The notes under the pieces: generated by a model
What the model was told of the DNA's origin: nothing
Databases searched by the model: none
What the model saw: only the letters and a program-made list of their open reading frames with translations
Shown: piece after piece, positions 40,575-52,996 of the stretch
How positions within the stretch are numbered: position 1 is the first letter of the stretch
Layout: every line of letters starts with the position of its first letter
Program-made: the position numbers and the translations under genes
Source: Anarhynchus alexandrinus
Taxonomy: Eukaryota > Chordata > Aves > Charadriiformes > Charadriidae
DNA: 64,000 bases
Assembly: GCA_008711295.1 (NCBI GenBank)
Contig: VUYV01000003.1
Location: forward strand, 9,927,810 to 9,991,809
Direction: 5' to 3'

Positions 40575-40690
40575 GGACCTTCATGCGGTGTTTCAAGGGA
40601 AGAAGAGCGAGCGGGTGCGCGTCCTGGACCGCTACGCTGCCGTCTTGTCCGTGCAACTGGGGGGTTTTGCCCCTCGGGAGAGGAGAGGTG
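40575..40690. promoter_or_regulatory. Short orphan CpG cluster
   Basis: About ten CpG occur in roughly 100 bases (GCGAGCGGGTGCGCGTCC and following), much denser than the flanks. Open frames exist on both strands here, as expected for GC-rich DNA with few stops. No promoter motif is certain. Confidence 0.3.
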
Positions 40691-41600
40691 GGCTGTTGGA
40701 GCAAGCAGGCATTGTTTGAGGAGAAGGGGCACGTTTCAGTGTTTAGCAGGTATCAATCTGTTGTTTTTGCCTTTTAGCACCTGTTAGAAAGCAACAAATT
40801 ACTCTTTTTTTTTTCCTTTGACAGCATATAGCCTAGTTTGCCCATTAATTCGTAATGTGCTTTCCTAATATAGCGTAGGAAATTCTTTACACATTATTGT
40901 TCACACTATATACGACAATGCAACAAGTTGCATTTATGTAGGCTAAGTTAAAACACTGGAGCAATTAAACTCCTACTCATCACATAATGTGTTTTTCCTG
41001 TCTTGTAGTGCCAAAAAAAGGTGCTCGAAAGTATCGAGAGATGCACTCATTTTTTCTGAGCTAATGGAACTTGCCTGCTGCTATTTTGGAACACGCAATC
41101 ATTATGTATTCTTAGATGTATCTATATTTAAAGCCCAAAACAGATGTTGGATGTTTAGACAACTTGTGGAAACTTGTATGTCAAGCCTGATTTTTTTTTT
41201 TTTTTAATCCTTTTTTTCCCCTTCTTCAGTTCGTTTGCCGAAAGAGATTCCTTTCAGAAGAAAATGCTGTAATAGTTAGAGGTTAATATTCCTTCATTAA
41301 AATTGTGTTTTTGAAGAAGAATGTGAAAAATCTGAGTGACCACTACCGAGTGGTTCGGTAGGTACTCTGTGTTTTTCAGTGTACATTATGGTTTGAAAAC
41401 AGCACTGTTATCAACAAATTTGTTTTCCTGTTTAACTTGGGAACTTCTGAAAAATTGAGGGATGATACTATTTTAAAATGCTCAAAATAGTTTTTAGCAC
41501 ATTCACACAGATAAATTCTTTTACTTATGCAGCTATCAGAATATGATGAATGGATGTATTTGAGGGGTGCTAGTATGCACATATCTATATGCAAATTTCA

Positions 41601-41617
41601 GTGTGTGTGTGTGTGTG
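41601..41617. repeat. (GT)8 dinucleotide microsatellite
   Basis: Eight perfect GT units plus one G. Confidence 0.9.
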
Positions 41618-43689
41618 CATTCTCCCTCGGGTTTATTCTACCACGTACCCCAAAGGTGGTGTGCTGTTGCTTTCCGTAAATTAGAATCAAGGCCCTCTAT
41701 GTATAGTCATATATATAAAACAATAACTTTAGTGCTTTTTGGCTGCATTACAGACATTCCAAAGTTTACTTCATTTGTGTTCTCCAGATCCCTTCATGCC
41801 AGAGAGATAAGCCAACAAGGAGAAAACAAATTTTTTATGATTTCACTCCTACAATGCCTGGTCGCAAAATGAGCCAAAGGAGTGTTTCTTATGACTTACT
41901 TTCCTTTTCCCAACAAACCCAGATGGTTGTCTCTTGGTTTTGGGGCTTTTTCCTACCACTAACTCAGAAATTGAGTGCATCTTGCGATACATTCAAACAC
42001 CTTAATTTTTATTTATATATTTATTTTGGGAGGTGGATAATTCACTAAATCTTTATAGTGAAGTTTAACAAAAGCATATCCTGTGACATTGGCAGAAACC
42101 AATACAAATGAAAGGAGGAACTCATCAGTGCAAGTGAAAGGTGCTTGGGAAAACCTTTCATTTGCTTTGAAATTACTGTTAATTCTCTACTGAAGTGCTA
42201 TAGTGCTAAGTGAATAGTGAAGCTATTTTCAGTGTGTTCCTCTCTGCAGGTGAAATCAGAACAGATATAGCAGAACTGACCTGAACTGTATTAAAACTTT
42301 ACTTGCTTAAACAAGTTTTGGGGTAGATTTACTGAACTTTTTAGCCTTATTGTGACAAAGTTAATGAGTTTCAGCAGCTCCAGTCCTGTTCATCTACTTT
42401 TTCTTTCTGCCTTTAGATGGAGGGGTTTTGTGATGTGTCTCAGGAGATAAACGTAGCAGCGTAACTTTGAGACACAAGCCTGGGATGGAGGGTCATCTTG
42501 TCTGCTTGATCTAGATTATTTTTCCCTGCTTTCATTTTGGATCAATCTGAGTGAGGTCCCTAATTCGATAAAGATGCTGATGAAGGTAAACTGTCTTCAT
42601 CATTGCAGCTTAATCTGGAAAATGAGCTCCAGAGGTTTGAAAGTGCATCTGCTTGTGAATGGATGGTTAGTTGATGCAAGCAGAGCCAGAAAGAGAGGTT
42701 AGTCTGATGCAGCTGTCTTTGCTGGAGTGTTATTCCTGCCCACTTTGACTTTTTGGGAGGCACAGCAAGGGCTTAACTGTGTCTCACAGCTTTTGCGCGG
42801 CACGGCAGCAAGAAAAGCCCCAGTGGCTACGGTAACGCGCCTTTGATATCTGCTCAAGGTCTACGCCATCAGAGGGGTCATGACCACCTGGAAATTGGAC
42901 TTTCCATCTGCAGCTGTGTAGTGACTGCTGCTGCACTGCACGTACCTGGGGTCCTGGGCTCGAGACCCATTTGCTGAGATTTTCCAGGTACCAGTGTAAA
43001 ACCCTTTCTTTAATGCAGTTACGGTCTAGGAACTGTCTTTTAAAAGTATCAACTCTGTACACAAATTTAAAAGACAAGTAAGTTTCCCAACATATAATTT
43101 AATTTAAAAACCACAGGAAAACACAACTTCCAGTTAGCCAGTTTCCCTTATGGAAACCCCAGAGAAACAACACCTTCGTACTTCCCATACCCACAACCAG
43201 AAAGCCTTTTTTAAAGGTGAGTGCTGAGGAATCATTAGCTGTCTGTCTTGTGGTTTCTTGGCATCATCAGGACTACTACTTATTAGAAATAAGGCAGAAT
43301 TATAACATAATGCTGAGACATTTCCTATTTCTTCCTTCTCACATACTCTATTTTTATCTTTTTCTTTATAATCATGTTATCAGGCTTCCAAATGGGTTCG
43401 TCACTCACAATTCCTAGTGTTTTATTCCTTATAACTTGCTATAATCTTTGAGTCGCTTTACAGTTTGCAAATGGAATTGATTGCAGTTTCGAAGTTCTTC
43501 AGCAAAAAAAAAGGTTTAATAAAACTAGTTTAATACCTCCTTTAACTGTATTTCACCTTGGGTTGATAAAGGGTAAGTGTGCTGGGGTAAGATACAGTGT
43601 TTAGTCTAGGAAAAGGCACTGTGGCACTCTGATGTGAGGCACACAGGGGAGCACAAATAGAGAGCCCCAAGGCAGGACAGCAGTGCTAC

Positions 43690-43925
43690 GGAGCCGATGA
43701 GCATCTGCGCTGGGCGCCTGAGACGTTCATCAGCAGCTGAGTCATCCTGTGGAATATGGTCTGCTTTGCTTCTGCGGCACGGGGCTCGCTCACGCGGCCT
43801 CCTGGCGTGCTACAGAGCGCGGTGCAATGACTCCTGTCACCTCCTCTTCTCCTTCTTCCCGGGTATGCCTGTGTCCACTGGCAACCTCACTTCTGCCCTA
43901 ACAGCTGTACTTGGCCTGGCAGCGC
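43690..43925. promoter_or_regulatory. Orphan CpG-rich patch upstream of CR1
   Basis: About 16 CpG fall in roughly 235 bases, including CACGCGGCC and GAGCGCGGTG. It ends about 140 bases before CR1 homology begins, so it might include an unrecognised flank of a repeat rather than a regulatory element. Confidence 0.28.
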
Positions 43926-44067
43926 CGTAGGTACAGCACTGCTGTGGCACAGCAGGGTTGTGCTGAGTCCAGTTGGAGACAGGCTAACTTTGCCAAGGGC
44001 TTGGCAATGCCCAGTGCCCCTGGTTTTGGGAACATGGGGCAGGGATACCCAAGGTGGCTCTGTGAGA

Positions 44068-44965
44068 CTAGATGTACGCACCCTCAGCAAGTTTGCAGAT
44101 GACACCAAGCTGGGTGGCGCGGTTGACACACCTGAGGGATGGGATCCCATCCAGGGGGACCTGGACAAGCTCAAGAAGCGGGCCTGTGTGAACCTCATGA
44201 GGTTCAACAAGACCAAGTGCAGGGTCCTGTACCTGGGTCGGGGCAATCCCTGGTATCAATACAGGATGGTGGATGAAGGGATTGAGACCAGCCCTGAGGA
44301 AAAGGACTTGGGGATACTGGTGGATGAAAAGCTGGACATGAGCCGACAATGTGTGATCGCAGCCCAGAAGGCCAACTGTATCCTGGGCTACATCAAAAGA
44401 AGCGTGGCCAGCAGGTCAAGGGAGGGGATTCTGCCCCTCTGCTCTGGTGAGACCCCACCTGGAGTACTGCGTCCAGCTCTGAAGCCCCCAACATAAGAAG
44501 GACATGGATGGACCTGTTGGACTGAGTTCAGAGGAGGGCCACAAAGATGATCAGAGGGCTGGAGCCTGTGAGGACAGGCTGAAAGAGTTGAGGTTGTTCA
44601 GCCTGGAGAAGAGAAGGCTCCAGGGAGACCTTATAGCTGCCTTTCAGTACTTAAAGGGGGCTTATAAGAAAGATGGGGACAGACTTTTTAGCAGGGCCTG
44701 TTGCAAAAGGACAAGGGGTAATGGTTTGAAACTAAAAAAAAAGTAGATTTAGACTAGATATAAGGAAGAAATTTTTTTATGATGAAAGTGGTGAAACACT
44801 GGAACAGGTTTCCCAGAGAGGTGGGAGATGCCCCATCCCTGGAAACATTCAAGGTCAGGTTGGATGGGGCTCTGAGCAACCTGATCTAGTTGAAGGTGTC
44901 CCTGCTTATTGCAGGGGGGGTGGACTAGGTGACCTTTAAAAGTCCCTTCCAACGCAAACTATTCT
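44068..44965 (+). pseudogene. CR1 ORF2 fragment, frame-disrupted
   Basis: The decayed coding part of the CR1. In one frame to about 44496 it reads [12 protein letters not shown] (FADD being the catalytic motif of the reverse transcriptase), [31 protein letters not shown] and [14 protein letters not shown]. Around 44440 a short deletion in a CTCTG repeat shifts the frame, which stops at 44496. Homology resumes in another frame (44504-44746) with [15 protein letters not shown] and RTRGNGLKL, after loss of a small segment near 44566. An A run at 44732 disrupts it again. The endonuclease and most of the RT palm are absent. It has no coding capacity. Confidence 0.88.
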
Positions 44966-44974
44966 ATGATTCTA
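44068..44974 (+). mobile_element. CR1 LINE, 5'-truncated copy including the RT catalytic motif
   Basis: A second CR1, longer than the first. It starts shortly before the FADD motif (44092-44103) and runs through the rest of ORF2 and the 3' UTR to the diagnostic end ATTCTATGATTCTA (44961-44974). Its 3' UTR (GTGGACTAGGTGACCTTTA and following) differs from that of the copy at 4370-5166, so they belong to different CR1 subfamilies. Several small deletions and frame changes show it is inactive and older than the first copy. An even older CR1 follows from about 45030. Confidence 0.93.
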
Positions 44975-45029
44975 CTGAGTAGAAATAAAGAGTCAATATT
45001 GTCTATATGAACTACTACGAGAACACCGC

Positions 45030-45500
45030 AAGGCTTCCGCTTTTTAGAATGTGTTGAGAATAGGAAGCAATTCAGAGGAAAGATAAAAATGATTTTTAGG
45101 ACTGGAAAACAGCCTTTCCAGTAAATGACATTAGGAGATCACTAGAGTTACCTCATTAAAGTGAATGTGAAGGAGCTATTTGATCCTGTTCACACAGGGA
45201 ATAAGATGTTTGGTATTACAGGGTGCTTAACCTCGCAGGCAATTATGCAGAGATCCAGTGCTGAAAACTAAAGTTAAACAAATTCAAACTAGACAAGAGG
45301 TGCAAATTTTTAAAAGTGAAGACAATTAGCATTTGAGCGGCTTACCAAAGGATGTGAAAGATTCTCCATTACTTGCAGTCCTTAAATCAAGATTGGATGC
45401 CTGCCTAAGAGATATAAATAACTACTAGCTATTTATACAGCTTGGTATAAGAATCAGAGAGTGAAGTCATATGGTCTGTGTTATGCAGGACTTTTTTATA
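45030..45500 (+). mobile_element. Ancient, highly diverged CR1 fragment
   Basis: After a gap of about 55 bases behind the younger CR1, the sequence follows an old CR1 type: AATTCAGAGGAAAGATAAAAATGATT (the QRRA..K region), GGTGCAAATTTTTAAAAGTG, TTACCAAAGGATGTGAAAG, ATTCTCCATTACTTGCAGTC and CAAGATTGGATGCCTGCCTA, then ATGGTCTGTGTTATGCAGG. The pattern resembles CR1 families shared with turtles and crocodilians rather than bird-specific ones. The terminal octamer repeat is not recognisable and no frame stays open. The younger CR1 may have inserted beside or into it. Confidence 0.65.
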
Positions 45501-46589
45501 CTAGAAAAAGGAAAATTGTAAGTAGTATTAGCTATATGTCTATAATTGTTACTTGTGAAGTTAGTAATTGCAGCAAAAAAAGCGTTCCTTCTCCTTTAGT
45601 TTTCCTTGGATTTATGCACATATCATAATAGCTGATGCTTATTTCAATTTTCTCACCTGCAGACTTAAACAACACCAGCTATGGGGTTTTTTTATGTTTT
45701 AATCTATATGAAATTAAGCAGTTACTGATGTTTCTGGTTTTGCTTCCAGGTTCTTACACTAGCATGCGACATACTAAAGCATTTGAAATATAAACACCAA
45801 AGTAATGTTTAACAAAAAAAAAACCCAAGAAAAAATACCATCTCCTTTTGAAATTAAAAGAAAAATGCATATAATACCTCCAAGTTTTATATTGAAAATC
45901 AAAAAATAAAACTGATTCTATATTTCCTTAGTTTATTTAGAAAGCCTGAACTATGCTGTGTACATGTAGTATCTTAGCCTACAGATTTCACATGCATACA
46001 TCTACATAAAGAGAAAAACACATCTTAAGATGTTTCACCTGAAAGGCCAACGTAGAGATCGCCTGGTTTATTTCCAAGTAATGGTGGTAGAAATCAAATT
46101 CTACCTACAGAGGTCTCGCTGGTTTTAAAAACATATTCTAATAATCCCGGAATTACAACTACAGCTTTAAAAGACAAGAGCTAGCTTTGCATTTTAGTTA
46201 TAGGCAAAGTAATTCTGTTTAGAGAAGTTAGATTTTATAAATTTCAAAGACAGGCTTTCCAAAAGTACTTTGCCAAGCCTGAGGTGTCTTCATCCATCTG
46301 TAGTGGATTACTTCTTCTTACTGTATTTCAGCAGCGGGCTGGTGGGAAAGCCTTGGTGACAACGGCCCTAATGCAATTGGTGTGGTTATTTTTTCCCTTG
46401 CAATTTATTTTGGCAATCTTGCAAGAGGACGGTAGCAGATCTAAATCAGCTACTGTAGCAGCGAGCGTGCTGAATGCGCTTTGATGTCCTCCCTATGTTA
46501 TGTCTTCTGTAAGGTAATAACCAGGCGGGTAATAAAAAGATGATTAGGATCATGCCCGGCTTTTGATGTGCTTTGTTTTCCAAAATGAC

Positions 46590-47025
46590 TCCGTTAGCGG
46601 TGGTGGACACGGTGAAAGTTGGCAGAAACTAGCAGGCGGGGCAGTGGAACTCCAGAAGGGATGAGAAGACGCTCGCTTTGGCACCCGGCTGCTGTTTGCA
46701 GGGACTGTGAGGCGGGCGGTGTAGCTGGACAGATGATTTGAACCAGCGGCTGCTCGACTCGGGACCAAACGCTTCAGTTAATTCATCACAGGGCTCTCGA
46801 GCACTTCAGTTCTGCGAGCTTAAAAGGTTAAGGCAGTAAATAGTTTATTGCCGCTGAGGCCCGTTGAACATTGATCACTGTTGAATTCCCTCTGTTTAGA
46901 TGTAACTTCTTTTGAAATATGCTCTGTAGGTTTAGTCTGGGAGCAGGGTAATTGCCGCGAGGGCTTAAAATTTGAAAGCAGACACTTCTACAGCCAGAAC
47001 GCAATAGGCTGCCAAGACGGACTGG
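46590..47025. promoter_or_regulatory. Extended orphan CpG-rich patch
   Basis: About 21 CpG are spread over roughly 430 bases, including GGCGGGCGGTG near 46711 and TTGCCGCGAGGGC near 46952. The surrounding DNA is AT-rich and CpG-poor. It is longer than the other patches and mixes CpG with AT-rich, homeobox-like words, a texture often seen in distal enhancers. No exon or start-site motif is clear. Confidence 0.35.
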
Positions 47026-48336
47026 TGTGAAACAATACAGTGGGTTTTTGTTTTATTTTTAATTCTCGGGACTTGAATGAAGCAATAGGAAAGTGTTTTG
47101 AGAGGCATGGATGGGTAAAGTTATGTGGAGTTTGCCCCCTTCATGCCTATTAATAAACCCCTTGCTATAGTCCTATTTCCAACCTCTCTGGGGGTTATGC
47201 TGCAATTCTGAGCAGCTCATGGTTCTCCTTAGCCTAGTGTTGGGGGGTTACTTAATCAGCATGCAATTAAGGTTGTTTTTTTCAGTGCGTGCATTGCTAC
47301 GCTGAGGTTACATACATTCCAGAAAGTACTCCTGCTGCTCGTGTAGCTGTACCCGTTTTCCATAGCACGCTTATTTATGCGCAGGTTTCTTACTCCCACC
47401 ACTGCGAAGCTCTGCGTTTCTGGAACGTGGTTGGCAGTATCCCGTCAATGCATAGTGCTGGTTGGGTGCCCAACCAGCTCTGTGAACATCAAGGGTCTGC
47501 CAAAACATGATCTAATGGCTCCAGGCTTTGGATCCAGATTTACTAATTTCCCTGACTGCTGGGGGAGGGTAACGGGTTTGGGAGGGCAGATTTCAGTGGT
47601 AGTTTAAAAGTATAGACCCACCCCAAATGTGTGCGTTTATGCTTTTTTGATCATATGCGATATCATCATAGCGTATGTGAACATACCACATTTTTGGTGA
47701 TACCATTCCTCCTCCTTAAAATTGTGAAGTCTCATAAACTTAGACCCTGACCCAACCAGCAGCTCCACCAGGATGAAACCCTCGGTCCATGGGGAACTTC
47801 TCAACTTTGCTGCATCTGTTTATGCGCTTGAGGTTCAAAATTCGCTCTGGTGAAGCTGAGGTTATTTATATTTACATCATTTATTAGTTTTTCAGTAAAA
47901 GCCTGCTGATACAGACACATAAAGAATAAGACATATAAGAAATTTTAGAGGAATTTGAGCCTGTTGATCTATTGTTCTGTAGCACATTACCTATGAATAT
48001 AAACTTTTAAAGAGGACTTACAGTCTGGGCAACATGCTGAACAGATCTGGAGCTAGTTATCAAAGATAATATCTGCAGCCTTTTGTTCCAAAAATAAAAA
48101 ATGTTACTTTGCATAGCAAAGAAAGGGAGCTGAAATGTATTTTTGTACATCGTAAATGGAACTTTTGAATAAGTTCAGATAAGTGCTTTTGTAATTATCA
48201 TAAGTAAATTCCAAACCCCAATTTTAAATGTGTGAATATATTGATACAGTTTTGAAGAAAAAAAGAAATCAAATCTTAAAAATCAAATTCCTGTATTTAC
48301 AGGTTTCTACACAGTTCGAGACCAAAACAGTAAAGT

Positions 48337-48351
48337 GAGGGGGTGGGGGGG
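48337..48351. repeat. G-rich spot
   Basis: GAGGGGGTGGGGGGG has two runs of five and seven G. It is a weak candidate for a G-quadruplex, since four separate G-tracts can be drawn only by splitting the runs. Confidence 0.4.
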
Positions 48352-50457
48352 AAACCCTTGGTGAGCAGTCAATCAGTTTCTCTGTATGTGGCCTTACTCT
48401 TCACTGAGAAAACAGTGCCTCAGACTTGCCAGCTGTGAAATTTTTAGTTCGTCTTTAGCATTTTTTTCCTCTTTTAGACAGAGCTGTGAACAGATGACGG
48501 ATGAACTGTAGACTCATTGTTTTAGAAATACCTATTTCATTTTAAAAGCTCAGTCCCTCCTTGACAAGGCAGTCATCCCTTCTTGTAACAATATAAGAAA
48601 CATCGTGGAGTCACAGTTCAGCTCCAGTGAAAGACTTCATTTAAGGGTTTGATGAATAGCAAAGGGAAATGTGAGAAAAATAGCATGACAGCTAAAAACT
48701 CCTTGTTATCCCCTCTTTCACTGTCTTGAACTGTAAATTTTCCTATATATTTAAGGTTAGGTGAGAATTCCCAATGCAGGCTGGGAGAGATTTCAAGGAT
48801 GAACTTGCAGATTTTAAAGAGACAAAGAATTAATCTCATCTAAAGTGTGTACTATGTCAGACGTGCATTTTAGAGCAACTGTTGCATCTCATCTGTTCTT
48901 AAAATAGCTTCAGTTTTCCCATTTCTAGTGGATCTGAAGAAAATAATAAATGTTTGTAACAGACTCCTGAGATGCAGTGTATATTTGCTCTACTGTGTGC
49001 TGGAATGTCTTTACATATAATTTTATGAGCATACTAGTTTTTCAGATAGTGAATATCACTCAAATGCATTAATTGAATGGGTTTTGCATTTACAATTTTG
49101 TGAGAAGTTATAATTTCAAAAGTGTTAGTGGTTTTTAAATGTTGATGAGAACTAAAGTCTTGGGGTAGTCTTGGTGATATATAAGACTCCTAGGATCAGA
49201 TTGCTGTATAATTTTGGCATGGTATCTAATTAGATCTTATACCTGCATATGATGTTTATAAGTTCCCGTGATAAGATGTTGCACAGTGTTGCTGTCTGCT
49301 GGCAGAGAGTGAATATAATCAGTTCAGTACAGTGAATCGAGTATCTATGCGTTCTCTCACCTGAGGAAGAAAATGCATTTTTTGTTTGCTCATTCTACAG
49401 GATCAAAATTCCTTGTAAATATGTTATTAGGCTGATACATTGCTATACTTTACAAGCATAATAGCCGTTTTCTCTATAAATTTGGCAAGCTTATAGCATG
49501 AAAAAATGTGTCTGTGTCTGCATTTCCATACGCTGAAGATGTAAGTAGATACCAATTATTTTGAATTGGATGTATTTTAGCTAAGTCTATTTACCTGAAA
49601 CTGAGCATTATCTGTATAGCCTGTATAGCTCAGAAATTTAAAATGGTTTAATTCTCGCTTTTTTAATGAAACCCTTCCTAGCATTATTGGCTTAATTTTT
49701 TAGGAAGAGTTCAGGCTTCTACAAGAGGATATGGAGAGTATAAAACTTCAGTGCTCTCTAATGATAACTTTTAGCACTACAAGCAGTATGCAGGTAGAGT
49801 TGTCAAATGATGTTGCAGGTTTAAGGACAGTACAGTTTATCTGAATTTTCTGAGTAACAGTCTTTGCAGAATGAGGTTTAATCACATTTTGTTTGTTGCG
49901 TTTATTAATCCCATGACTATATTAACTAAGAGCTACTGACAAGTTTGATTTATGTGCGTGTGGCTTTTTTTGACTTGTATTTGTCTTAATGGCTTTTCTT
50001 TATCTCTTGTTTTTCCTTTATCATACTGACATGAGACTTCTTTTTACTCATGCTGTTAATTAGGAAAAAATGAGAGCTCTTACCAGTCTGAGCTTAAAAG
50101 GTTCACTAATGTAAACTATCAATCTTCTGTTTTTCATAATAAGAAGTACACCTCTTTCCCTTTCCTTTTCCTCCCACCCAACAGAGGAGCAAAAGAGACA
50201 GTTCTCGAGGGTGTGGTTATCATGAGATAATTGCAACCCTGAGGGATCTGAGACACTTGGGTGCATTTCATACCTTGTAGCTGTCCAAGGATGAGATTTT
50301 CACACGAAGGCTCCACCCCACTGTATTTTATTTTTTATTGCATAAATCAGTCTGTGTGCTTAGGGATCATTTATCATTTCCCTAATATTCACCAGGGTAC
50401 AAACAGTACTGTTCTAGTTCCATTCAACCTCAGTATTTCTCCCTCCTTCTCCTGCTG

Positions 50458-50482
50458 AAAAAAAAAAAAAAAAAAAAAAAAA
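50458..50482. repeat. A homopolymer (25)
   Basis: Twenty-five A after CTCCTGCTG. No AATAAA-type signal lies 10-30 bases upstream and no open frame or flanking duplication is visible, so it does not look like the tail of a processed pseudogene. Confidence 0.85.
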
Positions 50483-51415
50483 GTTGGCAAGATGCTAAAA
50501 TTATATAATGGCAGTTCTGTATTTAATGCAGAAATCGTACATTATCCTAAAAACCCTTCACCCTTGAGTACTCTTTGTACTTCTGAGAACATGATATATG
50601 GCTGAATAGTGCACTTAGCAACCATGACTTCATTTAAATCTTTCAGTTTCTGAGAAAGGGATTACTGCCTAGAACCTAACCGGTATTAAAAACACATATT
50701 TTCAGATGCAACTGCAGTTAACATCAGCTTAAATTTGTGTGCGGAGAGCACTCTTGCGACATGAGAGGTGTTAAAATCTATAGGAGTGGAAAGTGAAACA
50801 CTTGCTCAGGTTTTGCTTTTATGCCAAAACTTTTTAATTTTTTACCAATTATAGAATTCTTCATCAACACTGACTATTCACATTTCTCAGCCTTCCCAGC
50901 ACAGCTCCTTTGGTATATTCTAGTGATGCAGGATCGAAAATCAACTAATGTTTCCAAACTCCCATATGGCACTTGAGCAATTTCCTCTGCTTCTCTGGCT
51001 AACAGGCAGCACCAGAAGATTTCTCCCCATGTTCTTGCAGATTTTTGACAGAACTTCTCGTGTCCCAGGTGAGGACGCTCAGAGCCCCAAAGCAGCTTGG
51101 GGTCAGCACTCTGGAAATCAGCTAAAACTCCTGCTGCAGCCGCCAGACGTAGCGCTCTTAGCTTATGTCAGTGTTGTGTGCAATCACGGATCTTAACTTG
51201 CGGTATTTATTCATCCAGCCATACTTCACAGCTATTCAGCACGTCTCCCTCATGGACAATCACTGCACGTAATGACCTGTGCAGCAGGACTCTCTCAGTG
51301 GCATGTAGAAGTCCTAAAGATTCCCCCTTTTTGTGTGTGCATTTGAGGGCAAGTTAGTATTATGACCTTTTCTTTGGCTTTATATGGTGTGATAAAACTT
51401 GTAGGCTGAACCTGA

Positions 51416-52000
51416 TTATTGGTTTTTTTCTTCTGTCTGATCGACAAGCTCTGGAAACACAATTTCCTTAGTTTCTATTAAATTCTTGTGAATACTGCTT
51501 CCTTGGAAGGACATGGAAACTGAGTATGGTGTGCTATAGAGGCTTGCAGGCATGTAGAGAAAACGCGTTTGGAGGGGAAGACAGGTTGAAAAAAATCCTG
51601 AGGTGGATTTACGTTTCCTTCCACATTTATCTCTCTGTGAGATAAGTGCACCCTGTTGGCATGTGCTTATGATCCTGCCATTTCTTGACTGAGATATCCG
51701 TGAGTCATTCAGAAAAGAAAAAGCATGATTGAAAAGTGCTAATTGAAATAAAATATTTGCATACAATAGAGACATGGCAGCTGCCTGAGCTATACGTTTT
51801 TTTAGAACTAAAATGCAGCCGTACACAATTTTACAGACTTCACCATATTTGTGAAATTTGATGTTCCCACTGATTGTGTCCAATGATTTGTTCACTACAT
51901 TTTGGCAACTTGGGTTTGTCTTCCACGTTGTTTTCCAACATGCCTCATCATGAGGCTGCAAAATTCGCTTTGAAAGCTGATGGAGCTTTTTGTATGCCAC
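51416..52000 (-). other. Unexplained 195-codon open frame
   Basis: This is the longest open frame in the window outside CR1. Read on the minus strand it is bounded by a TGA directly upstream and stops at TAA (51416-51418). It has no ATG until codon 76 (51773-51775), so a protein from this frame alone would have at most 119 residues. The peptide has scattered Cys and Lys, no signal peptide, no repeat and no domain that I recognise. It could be part of an exon (which needs no ATG), a fossil of an unrecognised transposon, or chance. I favour chance, because no clear polypyrimidine-AG acceptor or GT donor pair frames it. Confidence 0.2.
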
Positions 52001-52996
52001 TCAAGTCTTACTCAGAGCTGCTCTGAGGGAAGGCTGACTGGCACGTGGAATGCCACGCTCTAGTCTAGACGAAGAGGAGCACTGTCTTGTAGGTGTCGAT
52101 ATGGTCTCTTGTCACTTCTAGCACTACAAGAGACAAAAACCTCAATGCTGTCTTAGGGCACAGTCAAGTGGACTAAAGTAATGTAGTATTTGTTTGTGGG
52201 GGTGAGAGGGGAAACTTCCGAACTTGTTGGTTTTATGTGATTAGTTGACTGCCACGGTCCTGTTTCCTGAATGGTTTACTTTAATGTTCAAGTGAAAAGC
52301 AGCTGTTATACCTAGTCTTTTTCTCTGTGTCAGAACCCAAGAGATAGGTGAAAAACAAGGCTGAAATGAGTGGGTTACAGTACACGAATCACTTGCAATG
52401 TTCTGCTTTGATTTATGATCACCATGCCTCATGAGTGCCAAAGCTGCCTTTTAAAATTAATGCCTATACATTATTTTCTAAGAATTGTAGTGGAGAAGCT
52501 TTAGTAGTCAGTAATAAATATGAGAATAAAGTAAAGGCAAAGGAGATGCCAGCAGAAAATCTAACAGAGTGATTTATTTTCTGAGAGTATCATCCTGCTT
52601 GTTCAGAAAAGGCAAAAATAATAAAAAAGTTTAGCCAGTGGGTCTCATCCCTTTAAGCTGGCTGCCCCTTGGCCTTTTCCCCCTTACCCCCACATACCTG
52701 TCGAGACACATGTTTTTTTCTGATTCATCCCACAGGTTTCTTTCTAGCTAGCCACCCACATCCTTCTGAGACAGATGAGTTGATTAAGTAGAACATTTTA
52801 TGCGGGGGATCGCCTTTGAGTTCAGAGTGCTTACTGCCACATAGAGAACAGCAGTGTTCTCCCTGAAAGGGTGCAACTGGAGAAGATGTAAGGCTCATGG
52901 TTTCTTAAGTCTTAAAACCACATTAAAATCTGAGTGCTAGCCGTGGTGGTGATAACAGTGTATTCCACTCCTGTAGCTTCCTACACAGGATGAAGA

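Larger units (their letters stand above)
34313..44067. other. Unique non-coding DNA
   Basis: No gene, RNA gene or further transposon is recognisable. The stretch contains a 23-bp direct repeat (35504-35540), a 10-G-rich spot near 36763, CpG-richer patches at about 39100-39345, 40575-40690 and 43690-43925, and a (GT)8 run (41601-41617). It ends at CR1 homology. Confidence 0.6.
45501..52996. other. Unique non-coding DNA with one long open frame
   Basis: No gene is recognised. The stretch contains a CpG-rich patch (46590-47025), a G-rich spot (48337-48351), a 25-base A run (50458-50482) and a 195-codon open frame on the minus strand (51416-52000), each listed separately. The remainder is AT-rich without visible repeats. 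Confidence 0.6.

Noticed and set aside
50458..50482. A25 run as a possible tail of a processed pseudogene
   Set aside because: No poly(A) signal is found at the right distance upstream, no open frame precedes it, and no flanking duplication is seen.
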